Below are positions 16,789 through 25,522 of a DNA stretch of 57,229 nucleotides, one piece after another (the stretch's first letter is position 1; each line of letters opens with the position of its first letter). Under the pieces are notes generated by a model. That model did not search any database, was not told the origin of the DNA, and worked only from the letters and a program-made list of their open reading frames with translations. Location: contig DFCS01000039.1 in NCBI GenBank assembly GCA_002367105.1, positions 2,962 to 60,190 of the forward strand. The letters run 5' to 3'. A program made the position numbers and the translations under genes. The stretch comes from Hungatella sp. UBA3048 (GTDB lineage Bacteria; Bacillota; Clostridia; Lachnospirales; Lachnospiraceae).

Positions 16789-17579
16789 TGCGCCGCCCTC
16801 TTAAAACCGTTTATGATTTCCTTTTTGTCAGGGGAGCGCATCAGGCTTTCCCCGATCAGAACGGCATTTACCCCGGCATCTGACAGGAACTTAATGTCTG
16901 CTTCTGTTTTGATTCCGCTTTCTGCCACGAAAAGCACATCAGAGGGGACCAGGCTCCTTAAGCGGAGGGAATTGTTAAAGTCCACCTCAAAGGTTTTCAA
17001 ATTCCGGTTATTTACTCCGATGATCCTGGCTCCTGCTGAAAGGGCGGAGTGGATCTCTTCTTCGTCATGGGCCTCGACCAGGGTGCTTAAGCCAAGGCTT
17101 TGGCAAAGCCTTAAATCTTCTTTCAGGGCATTTGTATCCAGGAGGGCACAGATAAGTAAAACCGCAGAGGCGCCCATGGCCTTTGCCTCGTAAATCTGAT
17201 AAGGATCCACCGTAAAATCCTTTCTGAGAAGGGGGATTTTCACCACATGGCTGATTTCTGTCAGGTAGTCGTTGCTTCCTAGAAAGTATTCCGGTTCCGT
17301 GAGAACGGAAATGGCATCCGCCCCTGCATCTTCGTAATCCCTTGCGATCTCCACATAGGGGAAGTCGTGGGCTATAAGGCCCTTGGAAGGAGAAGCACGT
17401 TTTACCTCACAGATAAATGAAATGCCTGGAGATGAGAGACTATGCTCAAAGGAAAGACCGATGTTCTTAGTCTTTTCCAAGGTTTCAAATGCCAGCTTTT
17501 CCATGGCCTTCATTGGGATTTTTTCTTTTGCTGCCGCCACCCGTTTTCTGGAGGAGGCAGCCAGGACATCAAGTATCAT
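16785..17579 (-). CDS. trpC: Indole-3-glycerol-phosphate synthase
   Basis: Closes the indole ring from CdRP. It has 264 residues. Conserved elements are FICEVKRASPSKG (catalytic Glu and Lys), VLTEPEYFLGSNDYL, LLRKDFTVDPYQIYEA, LVEAHDEEE, IIGVNNRNLKTFEVD and VAESGIKTEADI. It is coupled by four-base overlaps to trpD upstream and trpF downstream. Confidence 0.96.
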   Translation of the reverse strand: MILDVLAASSRKRVAAAKEKIPMKAMEKLAFETLEKTKNIGLSFEHSLSSPGISFICEVKRASPSKGLIAHDFPYVEIARDYEDAGADAISVLTEPEYFLGSNDYLTEISHVVKIPLLRKDFTVDPYQIYEAKAMGASAVLLICALLDTNALKEDLRLCQSLGLSTLVEAHDEEEIHSALSAGARIIGVNNRNLKTFEVDFNNSLRLRSLVPSDVLFVAESGIKTEADIKFLSDAGVNAVLIGESLMRSPDKKEIINGFKRAAQ

Positions 17580-18595
17580 AAGATCACCTCGTTGGTCATC
17601 CTTACAAACTCCTCAAGCTTTATGGCGGCTTTTCCCGAATCAATGAGATGGGCTGCTTTTTCGATGCACTGGAAAATAGTACAGTCATCGATTCCCAGGT
17701 ACAGGCTTAAGGCAGAGTTTAAGATGACGATATCCCGCTTTGGCCCGCGGAGCTTTCCGTTTAAGATATCCCTGGTGATCCGGGCATTTTCTGCAGGTGT
17801 GCCGCCCACCAGCTCCGGAAGACTGCATCGGTTTAAGGAAAACTGCTCCGGTGTGATCTCATAGGGAGTCAGTTTTCCGAAACGGATCTCGCATACGTGG
17901 CTGGGACCGGTGACCGTGGCTTCATCAAGCCCGTCATCTCCGCAGACCACCAGTCCCCGCTTGACTCCCAGATTGCTTAATACCTGGGCCAGTGGTTCTA
18001 CCAGCTTCCGGTCATAGACCCCTAAAAGCTGCATGGTGGCTCCAGCCGGATTGGAGAGAGGGCCTAGGATATTAAAGATGGTCCGCACTCCAAGCTCTTT
18101 CCGCACAGGTCCGGCGTATTTCATAGAGGAATGGTATGCCTGTGCAAAAAGGAAACACATGCCCGTTTTCTTTAATAGGATCCCCGACTGCTCTGCTGTA
18201 AGATTTAAATTCACGCCAAGGTGCTCCAGCACATCGGCAGCCCCGCTTTTGCTGGAAACGCTGCGGTTGCCGTGCTTTGCCACCGGAACTCCTCCTGCGG
18301 CCACAACAAATGCGCTGGTTGTGGAAATGTTAAAGGTCCCTGCCTCGTCTCCGCCGGTTCCCACGATATCAATGACCGGAAAGTCCGGTTCCAGCCTTAA
18401 TGCCTTTTCCCGCATGACCGTGGCACAGGCAGTGATCTCGTCAATGGTCTCGCCCTTCATCCGAAGACCTGTTAAAAATGCTGCCATCTGGGCTGGGGTG
18501 GTTTCCCCGCTCATGATCTCATTCATGACCTCTTTTGCTGCTTCAAAGCTTAAATCCTGCCCTGATATTACTTCATGGATTGCCTGTTTGATCAT
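17576..18595 (-). CDS. trpD: Anthranilate phosphoribosyltransferase
   Basis: Transfers phosphoribose from PRPP to anthranilate. It has 339 residues. The PRPP-binding loop is DIVGTGGDEAGTFNIST; KHGNRSVSSKSGAADVLE and RTIFNILGPLSNPA are family signatures. The start codon follows the trpG stop without a gap. TrpG and TrpD are separate proteins here, unlike the fused enterobacterial form. Confidence 0.97.
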   Translation of the reverse strand: MIKQAIHEVISGQDLSFEAAKEVMNEIMSGETTPAQMAAFLTGLRMKGETIDEITACATVMREKALRLEPDFPVIDIVGTGGDEAGTFNISTTSAFVVAAGGVPVAKHGNRSVSSKSGAADVLEHLGVNLNLTAEQSGILLKKTGMCFLFAQAYHSSMKYAGPVRKELGVRTIFNILGPLSNPAGATMQLLGVYDRKLVEPLAQVLSNLGVKRGLVVCGDDGLDEATVTGPSHVCEIRFGKLTPYEITPEQFSLNRCSLPELVGGTPAENARITRDILNGKLRGPKRDIVILNSALSLYLGIDDCTIFQCIEKAAHLIDSGKAAIKLEEFVRMTNEVIL

Positions 18596-19180
18596 CTATT
18601 CTGCCTCCTTTATATGAATGGATAAAAAATTCTTAATTATGGTCATTCCATCCGGGGTCAGGATGGATTCCGGATGGAACTGAAGTCCGTAAAGTGGATA
18701 TTCCTTATGCTTTACCGCCATGATCTCCCCCATATCATCAGTCCCAATGACGGTCAGGCAATGAGGAAGAGAATCTTTTGCGGCAATGAGAGAGTGGTAC
18801 CTTGCTGCCAGGATCTGTTTTGGAAGTCCGTGAAAAATGGGATCAGTAACATCGATGGCAAGAAGGCTCTGCTTTCCGTGCATCAGTTTCCTTGCATGGG
18901 TAATCTCTGCCCCGAATACTTCACAGATTCCCTGATGCCCCAGGCATACCCCAAGAATGGGGATCGTTCCTGAAAGCTTCTTTACCACGTCCTCGCACAC
19001 CCCTGCGTCTTTTGGATAACCAGGACCAGGGGAGAGGATGATATGGCTGGGAGATAGCTCCCTTATTTCTTCCGCGGTCATCTCGTCATTTCGTATGACC
19101 CTGATATCCGGATTCAGACTGCCAAACATCTGGACCAGGTTGTAGGAAAAGCTGTCGTAATTATCGATCAATAGAATCAT
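18596..19180 (-). CDS. trpG: Anthranilate synthase glutamine amidotransferase subunit
   Basis: Class I glutamine amidotransferase that supplies ammonia to TrpE. It has 194 residues. Catalytic Cys lies in ILGVCLGHQGICEVFG, the oxyanion region is LSPGPGYPKDAG, and the His-Glu pair is in YGLQFHPESILTPDG. It may also serve p-aminobenzoate synthesis, as in Bacillus, but its operon position points to tryptophan. The start overlaps the trpE stop by one base (TGATG). Confidence 0.95.
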   Translation of the reverse strand: MILLIDNYDSFSYNLVQMFGSLNPDIRVIRNDEMTAEEIRELSPSHIILSPGPGYPKDAGVCEDVVKKLSGTIPILGVCLGHQGICEVFGAEITHARKLMHGKQSLLAIDVTDPIFHGLPKQILAARYHSLIAAKDSLPHCLTVIGTDDMGEIMAVKHKEYPLYGLQFHPESILTPDGMTIIKNFLSIHIKEAE

Positions 19181-20652
19181 CAGTCATTTACCTCCCCTGC
19201 GGTTTCAATAGCCCGGATTACGGCTTTCGCCTTGTTTTCCGATTCTTCGTACTCCCGTTCCGGAACGCTGTCAGCCACGATGCCGCCTCCAGCCTGAACG
19301 TATACCTTTCCCTGGCTCTTTACCGCCATGCGTATGGCGATGCAGGTGTCCATGTTTCCGGTGAAATCAATGTAACCCAGAGCCCCTCCGTAAATGTCCC
19401 TTGGCTCTGTTTCCAGTTCTTCGATGATCTCACAGGCCCGGATTTTCGGAGCGCCGGAAAGGGTGCCTGCCGGAAGGACCGCCTCAATGGCATGAAAGGC
19501 ATCCCGGTCAGGAGTAATGTCCGCTTCCACCTGGGAGCAGATGTGCATGATTTTGGAATAGCGGTGGATCATTTGATATCCTGTCACCTCTACCGTGGAA
19601 AATGCCGCGATTTTACCCAGATCATTTCTTCCTAAATCCACCAGCATGTTGTGCTCTGCCAGTTCCTTTTCATCTTCCAGAAGCTCTTTGGAAAGCTGTT
19701 TGTCTTCCTCCTCGTTCCTTCCCCTGGGTCTGGAACCTGCTACCGGAAAGGTGGTGAGCCGACCGTTCTTTAAACGGACCAGGGTTTCTGGGGAAGTGCT
19801 GATGATTTCCGTTTCATCCATGTGAAGATATACCATGTAGGGAGACGGATTGGTGGTCCTTAAGACCCGGTAAGCATTGAGAAGACTGTCCTGGTAATCA
19901 CTTGTAAACTGTCTGGAAAGCACTGCCTGGAAAATGTCCCCGTCCACAATATAATCCTTTGCCCGCTCCACCATGGAACAGTATTCCTCTTTGGTCACGT
20001 TGCAGCTGAAGTTTGGCCTGCTGGTGACCGCGGATTTTTTCAGCGGGATATTTTCTCCGATTATGGCTGCAATGCTTTCCAGCTTTGTGCAGGCCTTCCC
20101 GTAATTTTCCATGATCCGGTCGGTTTTCATGTTGACCACAAGGCTGATTTTCTGCTTCAAATGGTCGTAGGCTATGACCGTATCAAAAAGCATTAAGTCA
20201 AAGTCATTGCAGGTTCCCTTTTTGATGGATAGGACCGGTTCCGCATAGCCGATCATGCTGTATGCAAAATACCCTACAAATCCTCCGGTAAAGGGGGGAA
20301 GCCCGGGAAGCTTTGGGGACCGGTAATCCTTTAAGATATTTCGCAGCACATCATAGGGCTCCCTGGTCCGGATCACCTGGTCGGCCTCCGGCTCACTGTA
20401 ATGATGTACCCTTACCACATGATCCTTTAACGTGACTTTAAGGACCGGGTCATAGCCAAGGAAGGAGTAGCGTCCCCATTTTTCGCCTCCCTCAATGCTT
20501 TCAAGCAGATAATACCGGTTACTTTTGGCTGCGATCTTTCGCAGCAGGGTAATTGGTGTGACAATGTCTGCAAAGATTTCCCTGCAGACCGGGATGAGGG
20601 GATAGGAAGCGGCAAGCGCTTCGATTTCCTTACAGTCCGGCGTGATGTTCAT
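19180..20652 (-). CDS. trpE: Anthranilate synthase component I
   Basis: Chorismate-using subunit that makes anthranilate with TrpG. It has 490 residues. The chorismate-binding C-terminal half contains FQAVLSRQFTSDYQDSL, VAGSRPRGRNEEED, LVDLGRNDLGKIA, LPAGTLSGAPKIRACEIIEE, GGALGYIDFTGNMDTCIAIR and the final VQAGGGIVADSVPEREYEE. An N-terminal LLESIEGGEKWGRYSFLGYD is where tryptophan feedback inhibition acts in the family. It is the first gene of the operon, with AAGGAGCG upstream, and is controlled by the T-box leader. Confidence 0.97.
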   Translation of the reverse strand: MNITPDCKEIEALAASYPLIPVCREIFADIVTPITLLRKIAAKSNRYYLLESIEGGEKWGRYSFLGYDPVLKVTLKDHVVRVHHYSEPEADQVIRTREPYDVLRNILKDYRSPKLPGLPPFTGGFVGYFAYSMIGYAEPVLSIKKGTCNDFDLMLFDTVIAYDHLKQKISLVVNMKTDRIMENYGKACTKLESIAAIIGENIPLKKSAVTSRPNFSCNVTKEEYCSMVERAKDYIVDGDIFQAVLSRQFTSDYQDSLLNAYRVLRTTNPSPYMVYLHMDETEIISTSPETLVRLKNGRLTTFPVAGSRPRGRNEEEDKQLSKELLEDEKELAEHNMLVDLGRNDLGKIAAFSTVEVTGYQMIHRYSKIMHICSQVEADITPDRDAFHAIEAVLPAGTLSGAPKIRACEIIEELETEPRDIYGGALGYIDFTGNMDTCIAIRMAVKSQGKVYVQAGGGIVADSVPEREYEESENKAKAVIRAIETAGEVND

Positions 20653-20731
20653 GGTTTATTACGCTCCTTTCCTGGTTAGTACTCATGTCTTTACAGTCAG
20701 TAAACACCCTGCAGCAAGGGGAGAGGAACAT

Positions 20732-21025
20732 AAAAAAGGCCTCCGTCCCTCCTCCATACTGCTATGGATAAGAGGGACGAAAGCCTGATAATTACGGTTC
20801 CGTGGTACCACCCTGATTGGAGAAGATAGACTTCTCCCGCTTTATAACACACTAACATGTGCCTCCCCTTGATAACGGATAGGAAACCCGTCGACATCTA
20901 CTCCCGGTCATAAAACCGGTTTCAAGCCGCCCTCGCAAGTCCATTCAGACCAGACATCAACGCTTCCTCCCACCAACCGGAAGCTCTCTGTGCATGATGT
21001 TAAGATCTTACTTACTCCTGCTCAA
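20732..21025 (-). promoter_or_regulatory. T-box riboswitch of the trp operon, Trp (UGG) specifier
   Basis: Read on the minus strand, the leader starts with GAGCAGGAGTAAGTA and shows the Stem I apical elements (GGTTGGTGGGAGGAAGCG). The segment CTGAATGGACTTGCGAGGG presents the specifier UGG (complement of 20941-20943). The T-box proper, AGGGTGGTACCACGG, is at 20800-20814. It is followed by a long terminator (AGGCTTTCGTCCCTC pairing with GAGGGACGGAGGCCT, then TTTTTT) at about 20732-20785. Uncharged tRNA-Trp should stabilise the antiterminator and switch on trpEGDCFBA. The UGG match agrees with the genes downstream. Confidence 0.95.
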
Positions 21026-21049
21026 CAGTTTATCACTTTGATTTGTTAC

Positions 21050-21078
21050 AGTATATGAGATTAAAAATAAAATGTCAA
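21050..21078 (-). promoter_or_regulatory. Sigma-A promoter of the trp operon
   Basis: On the minus strand a perfect TTGACA (21073-21078) and TATACT (21050-21055) are 17 bases apart, about 25 bases before the T-box leader begins. Confidence 0.92.
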
Positions 21079-21210
21079 TAGGCAAATGAATTTTTTTGGA
21101 TAAATATCAGTCATGATAAACCAGTCCATTTATTGAAGTTTTAATATTGAGTATTTTACTGTAATCATTTATGATATACATAGGGATTTTTATGATTCAA
21201 CCGGCAGGGG

Positions 21211-21345
21211 ATGAACCGGATCAACTGCCTGGCTGATTATACGGGAATCATTACAGATCATGAATTTAAGGAGCAGGAAAAGGCAGTCCTTCGGAAGAAG
21301 GGAGTTCACATCATTTCTGTCAATCCAGAGAATTTTAAAGATTGA
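21211..21345 (+). pseudogene. Short gene remnant, possibly a DeoR-family C-terminus
   Basis: A 44-codon frame encodes MNRINCLADYTGIITDHEFK and ends in HIISVNPENFKD. The pattern resembles the end of DeoR-type sugar regulators, where a short strand, ITD, and a G-V-x-hydrophobic strand close the effector domain. The frame is blocked upstream by a TGA at 21193-21195 and has no ribosome binding site, so it is more likely a leftover than a working gene. Its stop codon overlaps the -35 box of the proC promoter. The identity is tentative. Confidence 0.3.
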
Positions 21346-21369
21346 CATTTGGAAAAATGGTGCTAGAAT
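21342..21369 (+). promoter_or_regulatory. Sigma-A promoter of proC
   Basis: A perfect TTGACA (21342-21347) and TAGAAT (21364-21369) with 16-base spacing and a TGC extended -10, 50 bases before the proC start. Confidence 0.85.
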
Positions 21370-21418
21370 GATGCAATGATTTATTGCAGATACCAAGCAA
21401 AAGCAGGAGGAAGAGATT

Positions 21419-22213
21419 ATGGCGAAAATAGGAATCATCGGAATCGGAAATATGGGTTTTGCAATCTTAAAGGGATTATTAAAGACATACGAAAAGGAAG
21501 AGATCATTTTTACCGATGTGAATCAAGAACGGTGTGCGCAGATCAGTTCAGAGATGGGAGTGGCCCATGGGGAAAGCAATGACCAGTGTACGAGGCAGGC
21601 AAAATACGTGGTACTGGCTGTAAAGCCCCAGTATTTTGATCCGGTGCTGTCTGATATACGTGAGGAAGTGACAGAGGATCATGTGATCATTTCCATTGCA
21701 CCCGGCATTACAACGGCCCAGCTAAAAGAGAAGCTGGGAGAGAAGACACGGGTGGTCCGTGCCATGCCAAACACCCCTGCTCTTCTTGGGGAAGGAATGA
21801 CAGGAGTCTGCTACGATGAGAAGGATTTTTCACAGGAGGAGAAGGAGACGATCGGTGATATCTTCCGTTCACTGGGAAGGATGCGGATTGTAGAAGAACG
21901 GCTTATGAACGCGGTGGTCTGTGCCAGCGGAAGCTCTCCTGCTTATGTTTATATGTTTATCGAGGCACTGGCAGACGGTGCGGTAAAGTATGGCCTTCCA
22001 AGGGATGCTGCTTATGAGATGGCTGCTCAGACAGTCCTTGGCAGTGCCAGGATGGTCCTGGAGACAGGGGAGCATCCGGGTGCTTTAAAAGATAAGGTGT
22101 GTTCTCCGGGAGGTACCACCATTGAAGGAGTATCGGCCCTGGAAGAATTCGGATTCCGCAATGCAGTGATAAAGGCGGCGGATGCATGTTTTAAAAAGTG
22201 TGAGAAACTATAA
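21419..22213 (+). CDS. proC: Pyrroline-5-carboxylate reductase
   Basis: Final step of proline synthesis, NAD(P)H reduction of pyrroline-5-carboxylate. It has 264 residues. The N-terminal Rossmann motif is IGIIGIGNMGFAILKG; VVLAVKPQYFDPVL, RAMPNTPALLGEGMTG and the C-terminal PGGTTIEGVSALEEFGFRNA signature are all intact. AGGAGGAAGAGATT precedes the start. It appears monocistronic behind its own promoter. Confidence 0.96.
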   Translation: MAKIGIIGIGNMGFAILKGLLKTYEKEEIIFTDVNQERCAQISSEMGVAHGESNDQCTRQAKYVVLAVKPQYFDPVLSDIREEVTEDHVIISIAPGITTAQLKEKLGEKTRVVRAMPNTPALLGEGMTGVCYDEKDFSQEEKETIGDIFRSLGRMRIVEERLMNAVVCASGSSPAYVYMFIEALADGAVKYGLPRDAAYEMAAQTVLGSARMVLETGEHPGALKDKVCSPGGTTIEGVSALEEFGFRNAVIKAADACFKKCEKL

Positions 22214-22308
22214 AGGAACGCGAGCGAAGATGAGTCCGCTCGTCAGCACAAAGGTTAAATGCGGATCATGAACCACAGGTTCATAATACCGGTCATGGAG
22301 GTAAGACA

Positions 22309-22857
22309 ATGGAACAAAAACCAGTGAAACGACTTGACAGAGAATTAAAGTATGAGGGAAATATTTTAAAAATATACGAGGACACAGTGGATGCCAACGG
22401 CCATTTGGCTCACTGGGATTTCATTCATCATAACGGAGCAGCAGCAGTGGTCCCTGTAACGAAAAGCGGGAAGCTTCTCATGGTACGCCAGTACCGCAAC
22501 GCCTTAGACCGTTATACTCTGGAGATCCCGGCCGGAGCTCTTGACAGCCCCGATGAACCAAAGCTTGACTGTGCCCACAGGGAGCTGGAGGAAGAGACCG
22601 GCTATAAGACGGATAAGGAAAAGCTGGAGTATTTAATCAGCGTCAACACAACGGTAGCTTTCTGCGATGAAGCCATCGATATTTTTGTTGCAAGGGAATT
22701 AGAGCCTTCGAAGCAGAATCTGGATGAAGACGAATACATTGAGGTGGAGGAATGGGAGGTAGCTGACTTAGAGCAGAAGATCTACCGGGGTGAGATTACC
22801 GACGGGAAAACCATTGCGGCAATCCTTGCATATGCGAGAAAGTACGGCGTGAAGTAG
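22309..22857 (+). CDS. nudF: Nudix hydrolase, ADP-ribose pyrophosphatase type
   Basis: Hydrolyses ADP-ribose or related nucleoside diphosphate sugars. It has 182 residues. The Nudix box spans GALDSPDEPKLDCAHRELEE plus ETGY; there are six residues rather than the classical five between the first Gly and Glu, a variation of that loop. The preceding EIPAGALD and RQYRNALDRYTLE segments are typical of the ADPRase subgroup. Its place just before spoIIM and xerD matches the nudF-spoIIM-ripX neighbourhood of Bacillus, supporting orthology. Confidence 0.9.
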   Translation: MEQKPVKRLDRELKYEGNILKIYEDTVDANGHLAHWDFIHHNGAAAVVPVTKSGKLLMVRQYRNALDRYTLEIPAGALDSPDEPKLDCAHRELEEETGYKTDKEKLEYLISVNTTVAFCDEAIDIFVARELEPSKQNLDEDEYIEVEEWEVADLEQKIYRGEITDGKTIAAILAYARKYGVK

Positions 22858-22936
22858 GGGAAAAACCGGAAAACGGAAGTCCCGGCAGGGTTAAGACAGC
22901 CTTACCCTGGCTCACAGCCTTTACGAGAATAAATGT

Positions 22937-22994
22937 CCCCTTGCAGGCATAAGGTTGAAAAAAAGAGTCTTTCAACCTGCAGGGGGATTTTTTA
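22937..22994 (+). promoter_or_regulatory. Terminator-like hairpin that contains the spoIIM ribosome binding site
   Basis: An inner stem AGGTTGAAA/TTTCAACCT with an outer CCCCTTGC/GCAGGGGG pairing is followed directly by TTTTTT and the ATG of spoIIM at 22995. The GGGGG in the 3' arm is the only Shine-Dalgarno candidate. It may be the nudF terminator and at the same time limit spoIIM translation from readthrough RNA. Confidence 0.65.
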
Positions 22995-23597
22995 ATGGCC
23001 AGTTTATTTCGTACGCTTCGATACCAATTGAGAAGAAGACCGGGACCAGGGGGAATGCACGTTTCACTGGAACGAAACCTAAGGGCAGAGGACCGCTATC
23101 TCCTTTGCTTTTTTGCCGGGCTTATTGCCGGAACGGTTATGGCAAATTTCTGTTACCCGTCATTATTGGAGAAAGCTGTATATTATATGAGCCTTTTGGA
23201 CAGAAATGTGAATCTGGACAAAGGGGAGCGGATCCAGCTTTTTTATCAGGTGTTAAAGCAGCGGGGGATTGAGGTATGGATTGCCTGGCTTATCGGCCTG
23301 ACTGCTTATGCAGTTCCAATGTATTGCCTGCTGACAGCAGGAATCGGTTTTTCCATGGGATTTGTCCTCTCCATCATAACAGTACAAAAGGGGCTTATGG
23401 GGCTCCCTGTGTTCCTTATGTCAGTCATGCCCCAGGGGGTTTGTTACCTTCTTCTTTGGAGCATCCTTCTTTTGTGGGGCTTGCAAAATGGACGGCGGTT
23501 CCGGATCCCGGCTTTTTTGCTGCTTTTCTTTCTGGCCGCCCTTGGGAGCGCCTGCGAGGCCTGGATCAACCCATTTTTCTTAAAAATGGTTCTATAA
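22995..23597 (+). CDS. spoIIM: Stage II sporulation protein M-like membrane protein
   Basis: Part of the DMP peptidoglycan hydrolase complex (SpoIID, M, P) needed for engulfment in endospore formation. It has 200 residues with a short basic cytoplasmic N-terminus and five or so membrane helices, the SpoIIM topology (AGLIAGTVMANFCYP, WLIGLTAYAVPMYCLLTAG, then three more). The gene order nudF-spoIIM-xerD is as in Bacillus, which supports the call beyond the modest motif content. Its presence suggests the host forms spores. Confidence 0.85.
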   Translation: MASLFRTLRYQLRRRPGPGGMHVSLERNLRAEDRYLLCFFAGLIAGTVMANFCYPSLLEKAVYYMSLLDRNVNLDKGERIQLFYQVLKQRGIEVWIAWLIGLTAYAVPMYCLLTAGIGFSMGFVLSIITVQKGLMGLPVFLMSVMPQGVCYLLLWSILLLWGLQNGRRFRIPAFLLLFFLAALGSACEAWINPFFLKMVL

Positions 23598-23727
23598 AGA
23601 GAAAGTATTGAAAAAAAATAATTGATCCAATTCCCCATATCTTGCGAAAAAATGTCATGCATTACCAATATCTAGTACATGTTATGTAAAGTAACCCGAA
23701 AATGTCTTGATAGTGGGAAAAATGTGT

Positions 23728-23756
23728 TTGATTTTATCGAAAATAGTCTATATAAT
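23728..23756 (+). promoter_or_regulatory. Sigma-A promoter of xerD
   Basis: TTGATT (23728-23733) and a perfect TATAAT (23751-23756) with 17-base spacing, 54 bases before the xerD start. Confidence 0.88.
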
Positions 23757-23809
23757 GTTAGGAAGAAGCCTTATTTTAAGGCATTTTTGAAGCCGAAAGG
23801 TCAGGGGAT

Positions 23810-24703
23810 ATGGAGATGGTAGCAGATATTAATCATTTTATCATTTATTTAAGAGAGATAAAAAAAACATCAAAAAACACAGAGGTATCCTATCAGAGGG
23901 ATTTGATGCAGCTGGCCTCTTTTTTAGAGCGGCAGGGAATCATGGAAGTGGACAAGGTGACAAAGACCAGTCTTACTTCCTATATTCTGCACCTGGAGAA
24001 AGAGGGGAAGGCGACAACTACCATCTCACGCTGTCTGGCCTCCATGAAGGCATTTTTTCATTTTGAATGCAAGGAAGGGAAAATCCGGAAGGATCCTGCA
24101 GAGCTGTTAAAAGCGCCCAAGGTGGAAAAAAAGGCGCCTACCATATTAACGGTAGATGAGGTGAACAGCCTGTTAAGCCAGCCAGGCGGCGAGTCTCCCA
24201 AAGAGCTTCGGGACCGGGCGATGCTGGAACTGCTTTATGCAACCGGAATCCGGGTATCGGAGCTGATTCATCTAAAAAAGACCGACATAAACTTATCCAT
24301 TGGATATATCACCTGCCGGGATGAACATAAGGAGCGTATGGTTCCTTTTGGAAAAGTGGCCAAGCTTGCCCTTTCCGCCTATATGGAACGCGGCAGGGGA
24401 TATTTATTGAGAGATCAGGAGTCCGAGTGGCTTTTTACCAACTGCAACGGGAAATCCATGAGCCGTCAGGGATTTTGGAAGATTATTAAATTCTATGGGG
24501 ATAAGGCAGGGATCAAGGCTGACATTACGCCTCACACCCTGCGCCATTCGTTTGCGGCGCATTTGCTCCGCAACGGAGCGGATATTCATGCGGTACAAGC
24601 CATGCTTGGCCATTCTGATATGGCTACGACCCAGATGTATATGAACTATACTCAGGGAGAAGATCTGCGCCGTGCCTATACGGGTGCCCATCCAAGAGGA
24701 TAG
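23810..24703 (+). CDS. xerD: Tyrosine recombinase XerD
   Basis: Site-specific recombinase resolving chromosome dimers at dif. It has 297 residues. The N-terminal SAM-like core-binding domain covers about residues 1-95. The catalytic domain has Arg148 (ATGIRVSEL), a Lys in the beta-hairpin near DEHKERMVPF, HTLRH with His242 and Arg245, His268 (LGHSD) and nucleophile Tyr277 (TTQMYMNY). All catalytic residues are present. The housekeeping neighbourhood and typical length argue for XerD rather than a mobile-element integrase. Confidence 0.94.
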   Translation: MEMVADINHFIIYLREIKKTSKNTEVSYQRDLMQLASFLERQGIMEVDKVTKTSLTSYILHLEKEGKATTTISRCLASMKAFFHFECKEGKIRKDPAELLKAPKVEKKAPTILTVDEVNSLLSQPGGESPKELRDRAMLELLYATGIRVSELIHLKKTDINLSIGYITCRDEHKERMVPFGKVAKLALSAYMERGRGYLLRDQESEWLFTNCNGKSMSRQGFWKIIKFYGDKAGIKADITPHTLRHSFAAHLLRNGADIHAVQAMLGHSDMATTQMYMNYTQGEDLRRAYTGAHPRG

Positions 24704-24753
24704 GGTAACGCCCATGAATATGGGTACAAACTATAATAATACGAGGTATGATA

Positions 24754-25278
24754 ATGAAAAGATTAGAAGATTATGTCACAAGCATTCCGGATTTTCCAGA
24801 GGAAGGAATCATTTTCCGGGATGTGACAACCATTCTGGAGGATCCGGACGGACTTTCTCTGGCAGTGGATGGCATACGGGAAATGTTAAAAGGGGTGAAG
24901 TATGATTCAGTAGTGGGACCGGAGTCAAGAGGCTTCATCTTTGGTGTTCCGGTAGCCTATGCAGAGCACAAGAGCTTTATTCCGGTGAGAAAGAAGGGGA
25001 AGCTTCCAAGGGAAGTCCTGTCTGCTGATTACGAGCTGGAATATGGCAAGGCGACCATTGAGATCCATAAGGATTCTATTAAGCCAGGTCAAAAGGTGGT
25101 CATCATAGATGATCTGATCGCTACAGGCGGTACCATTGGAGCCATCATAAAGCTGATTGAAGAGCTTGGGGGCGAAGTGGTGAAAATCTGCTTTATCATG
25201 GAGCTTGCAGGATTAAATGGCAGAGAAAAGCTTGCAGGTTATGATGTGGAAGCCATGATTACTTACGAAGGAAAATAA
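24754..25278 (+). CDS. apt: Adenine phosphoribosyltransferase
   Basis: Salvages adenine to AMP with PRPP. It has 174 residues from ATG 24754, which has GAGG seven bases upstream; an ATG six bases earlier overlaps the ribosome binding site and is less likely. The PRPP loop is VVIIDDLIATGGTIGA, and the N-terminal YVTSIPDFPEEGIIFRDVTT and VVGPESRGFIFGVPVAY motifs are typical. A strong terminator follows. Confidence 0.96.
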   Translation: MKRLEDYVTSIPDFPEEGIIFRDVTTILEDPDGLSLAVDGIREMLKGVKYDSVVGPESRGFIFGVPVAYAEHKSFIPVRKKGKLPREVLSADYELEYGKATIEIHKDSIKPGQKVVIIDDLIATGGTIGAIIKLIEELGGEVVKICFIMELAGLNGREKLAGYDVEAMITYEGK

Positions 25279-25290
25279 CTTTTATAACAG

Positions 25291-25351
25291 AGAATCCGGG
25301 ATAGCGGTGTTTGGACATGTTCATTCGCCCTTATCTGCCGGATTCTTTTTT
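25291..25351 (+). terminator. Terminator of apt
   Basis: AGAATCCGG (25291-25299) pairs with CCGGATTCT (25338-25346), with further pairing inside (GATA/TTATC), followed by a run of T residues. Confidence 0.85.
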
Positions 25352-25429
25352 GATTCATAGAAATGAACCGCCCATAATTCGATATATTTTTGTCAAAATT
25401 TATTTTTTTCTATACATAATTGCTGCCTA

Positions 25430-25459
25430 TTGATTTTATTATTTTGGGTATGTTATGAT
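25430..25459 (+). promoter_or_regulatory. Promoter of the GltD-like/AEC gene pair
   Basis: TTGATT (25430-25435) and TATGAT (25454-25459) are 18 bases apart with a TGT extended -10. A 175-base untranslated leader follows and contains the palindromic repeat. Apart from the apt terminator, this promoter and the repeat, the 355-base gap 25279-25633 shows nothing recognisable. Confidence 0.65.
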
Positions 25460-25522
25460 GTGAAAAATAATATAAACTGTATACAATATGCAAGTTGAAA
25501 TTTAACTCCATCAAGAAGAGAC

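Noticed and set aside
22955..23272. Alternative 105-residue frame over the start of spoIIM
   Set aside because: It lacks membrane segments and motifs and overlaps the better-supported SpoIIM frame.
23810..24703. Tyrosine recombinase as a mark of a mobile element
   Set aside because: Length, motifs and the nudF-spoIIM neighbourhood fit housekeeping XerD; no att-like repeats or phage genes are nearby.
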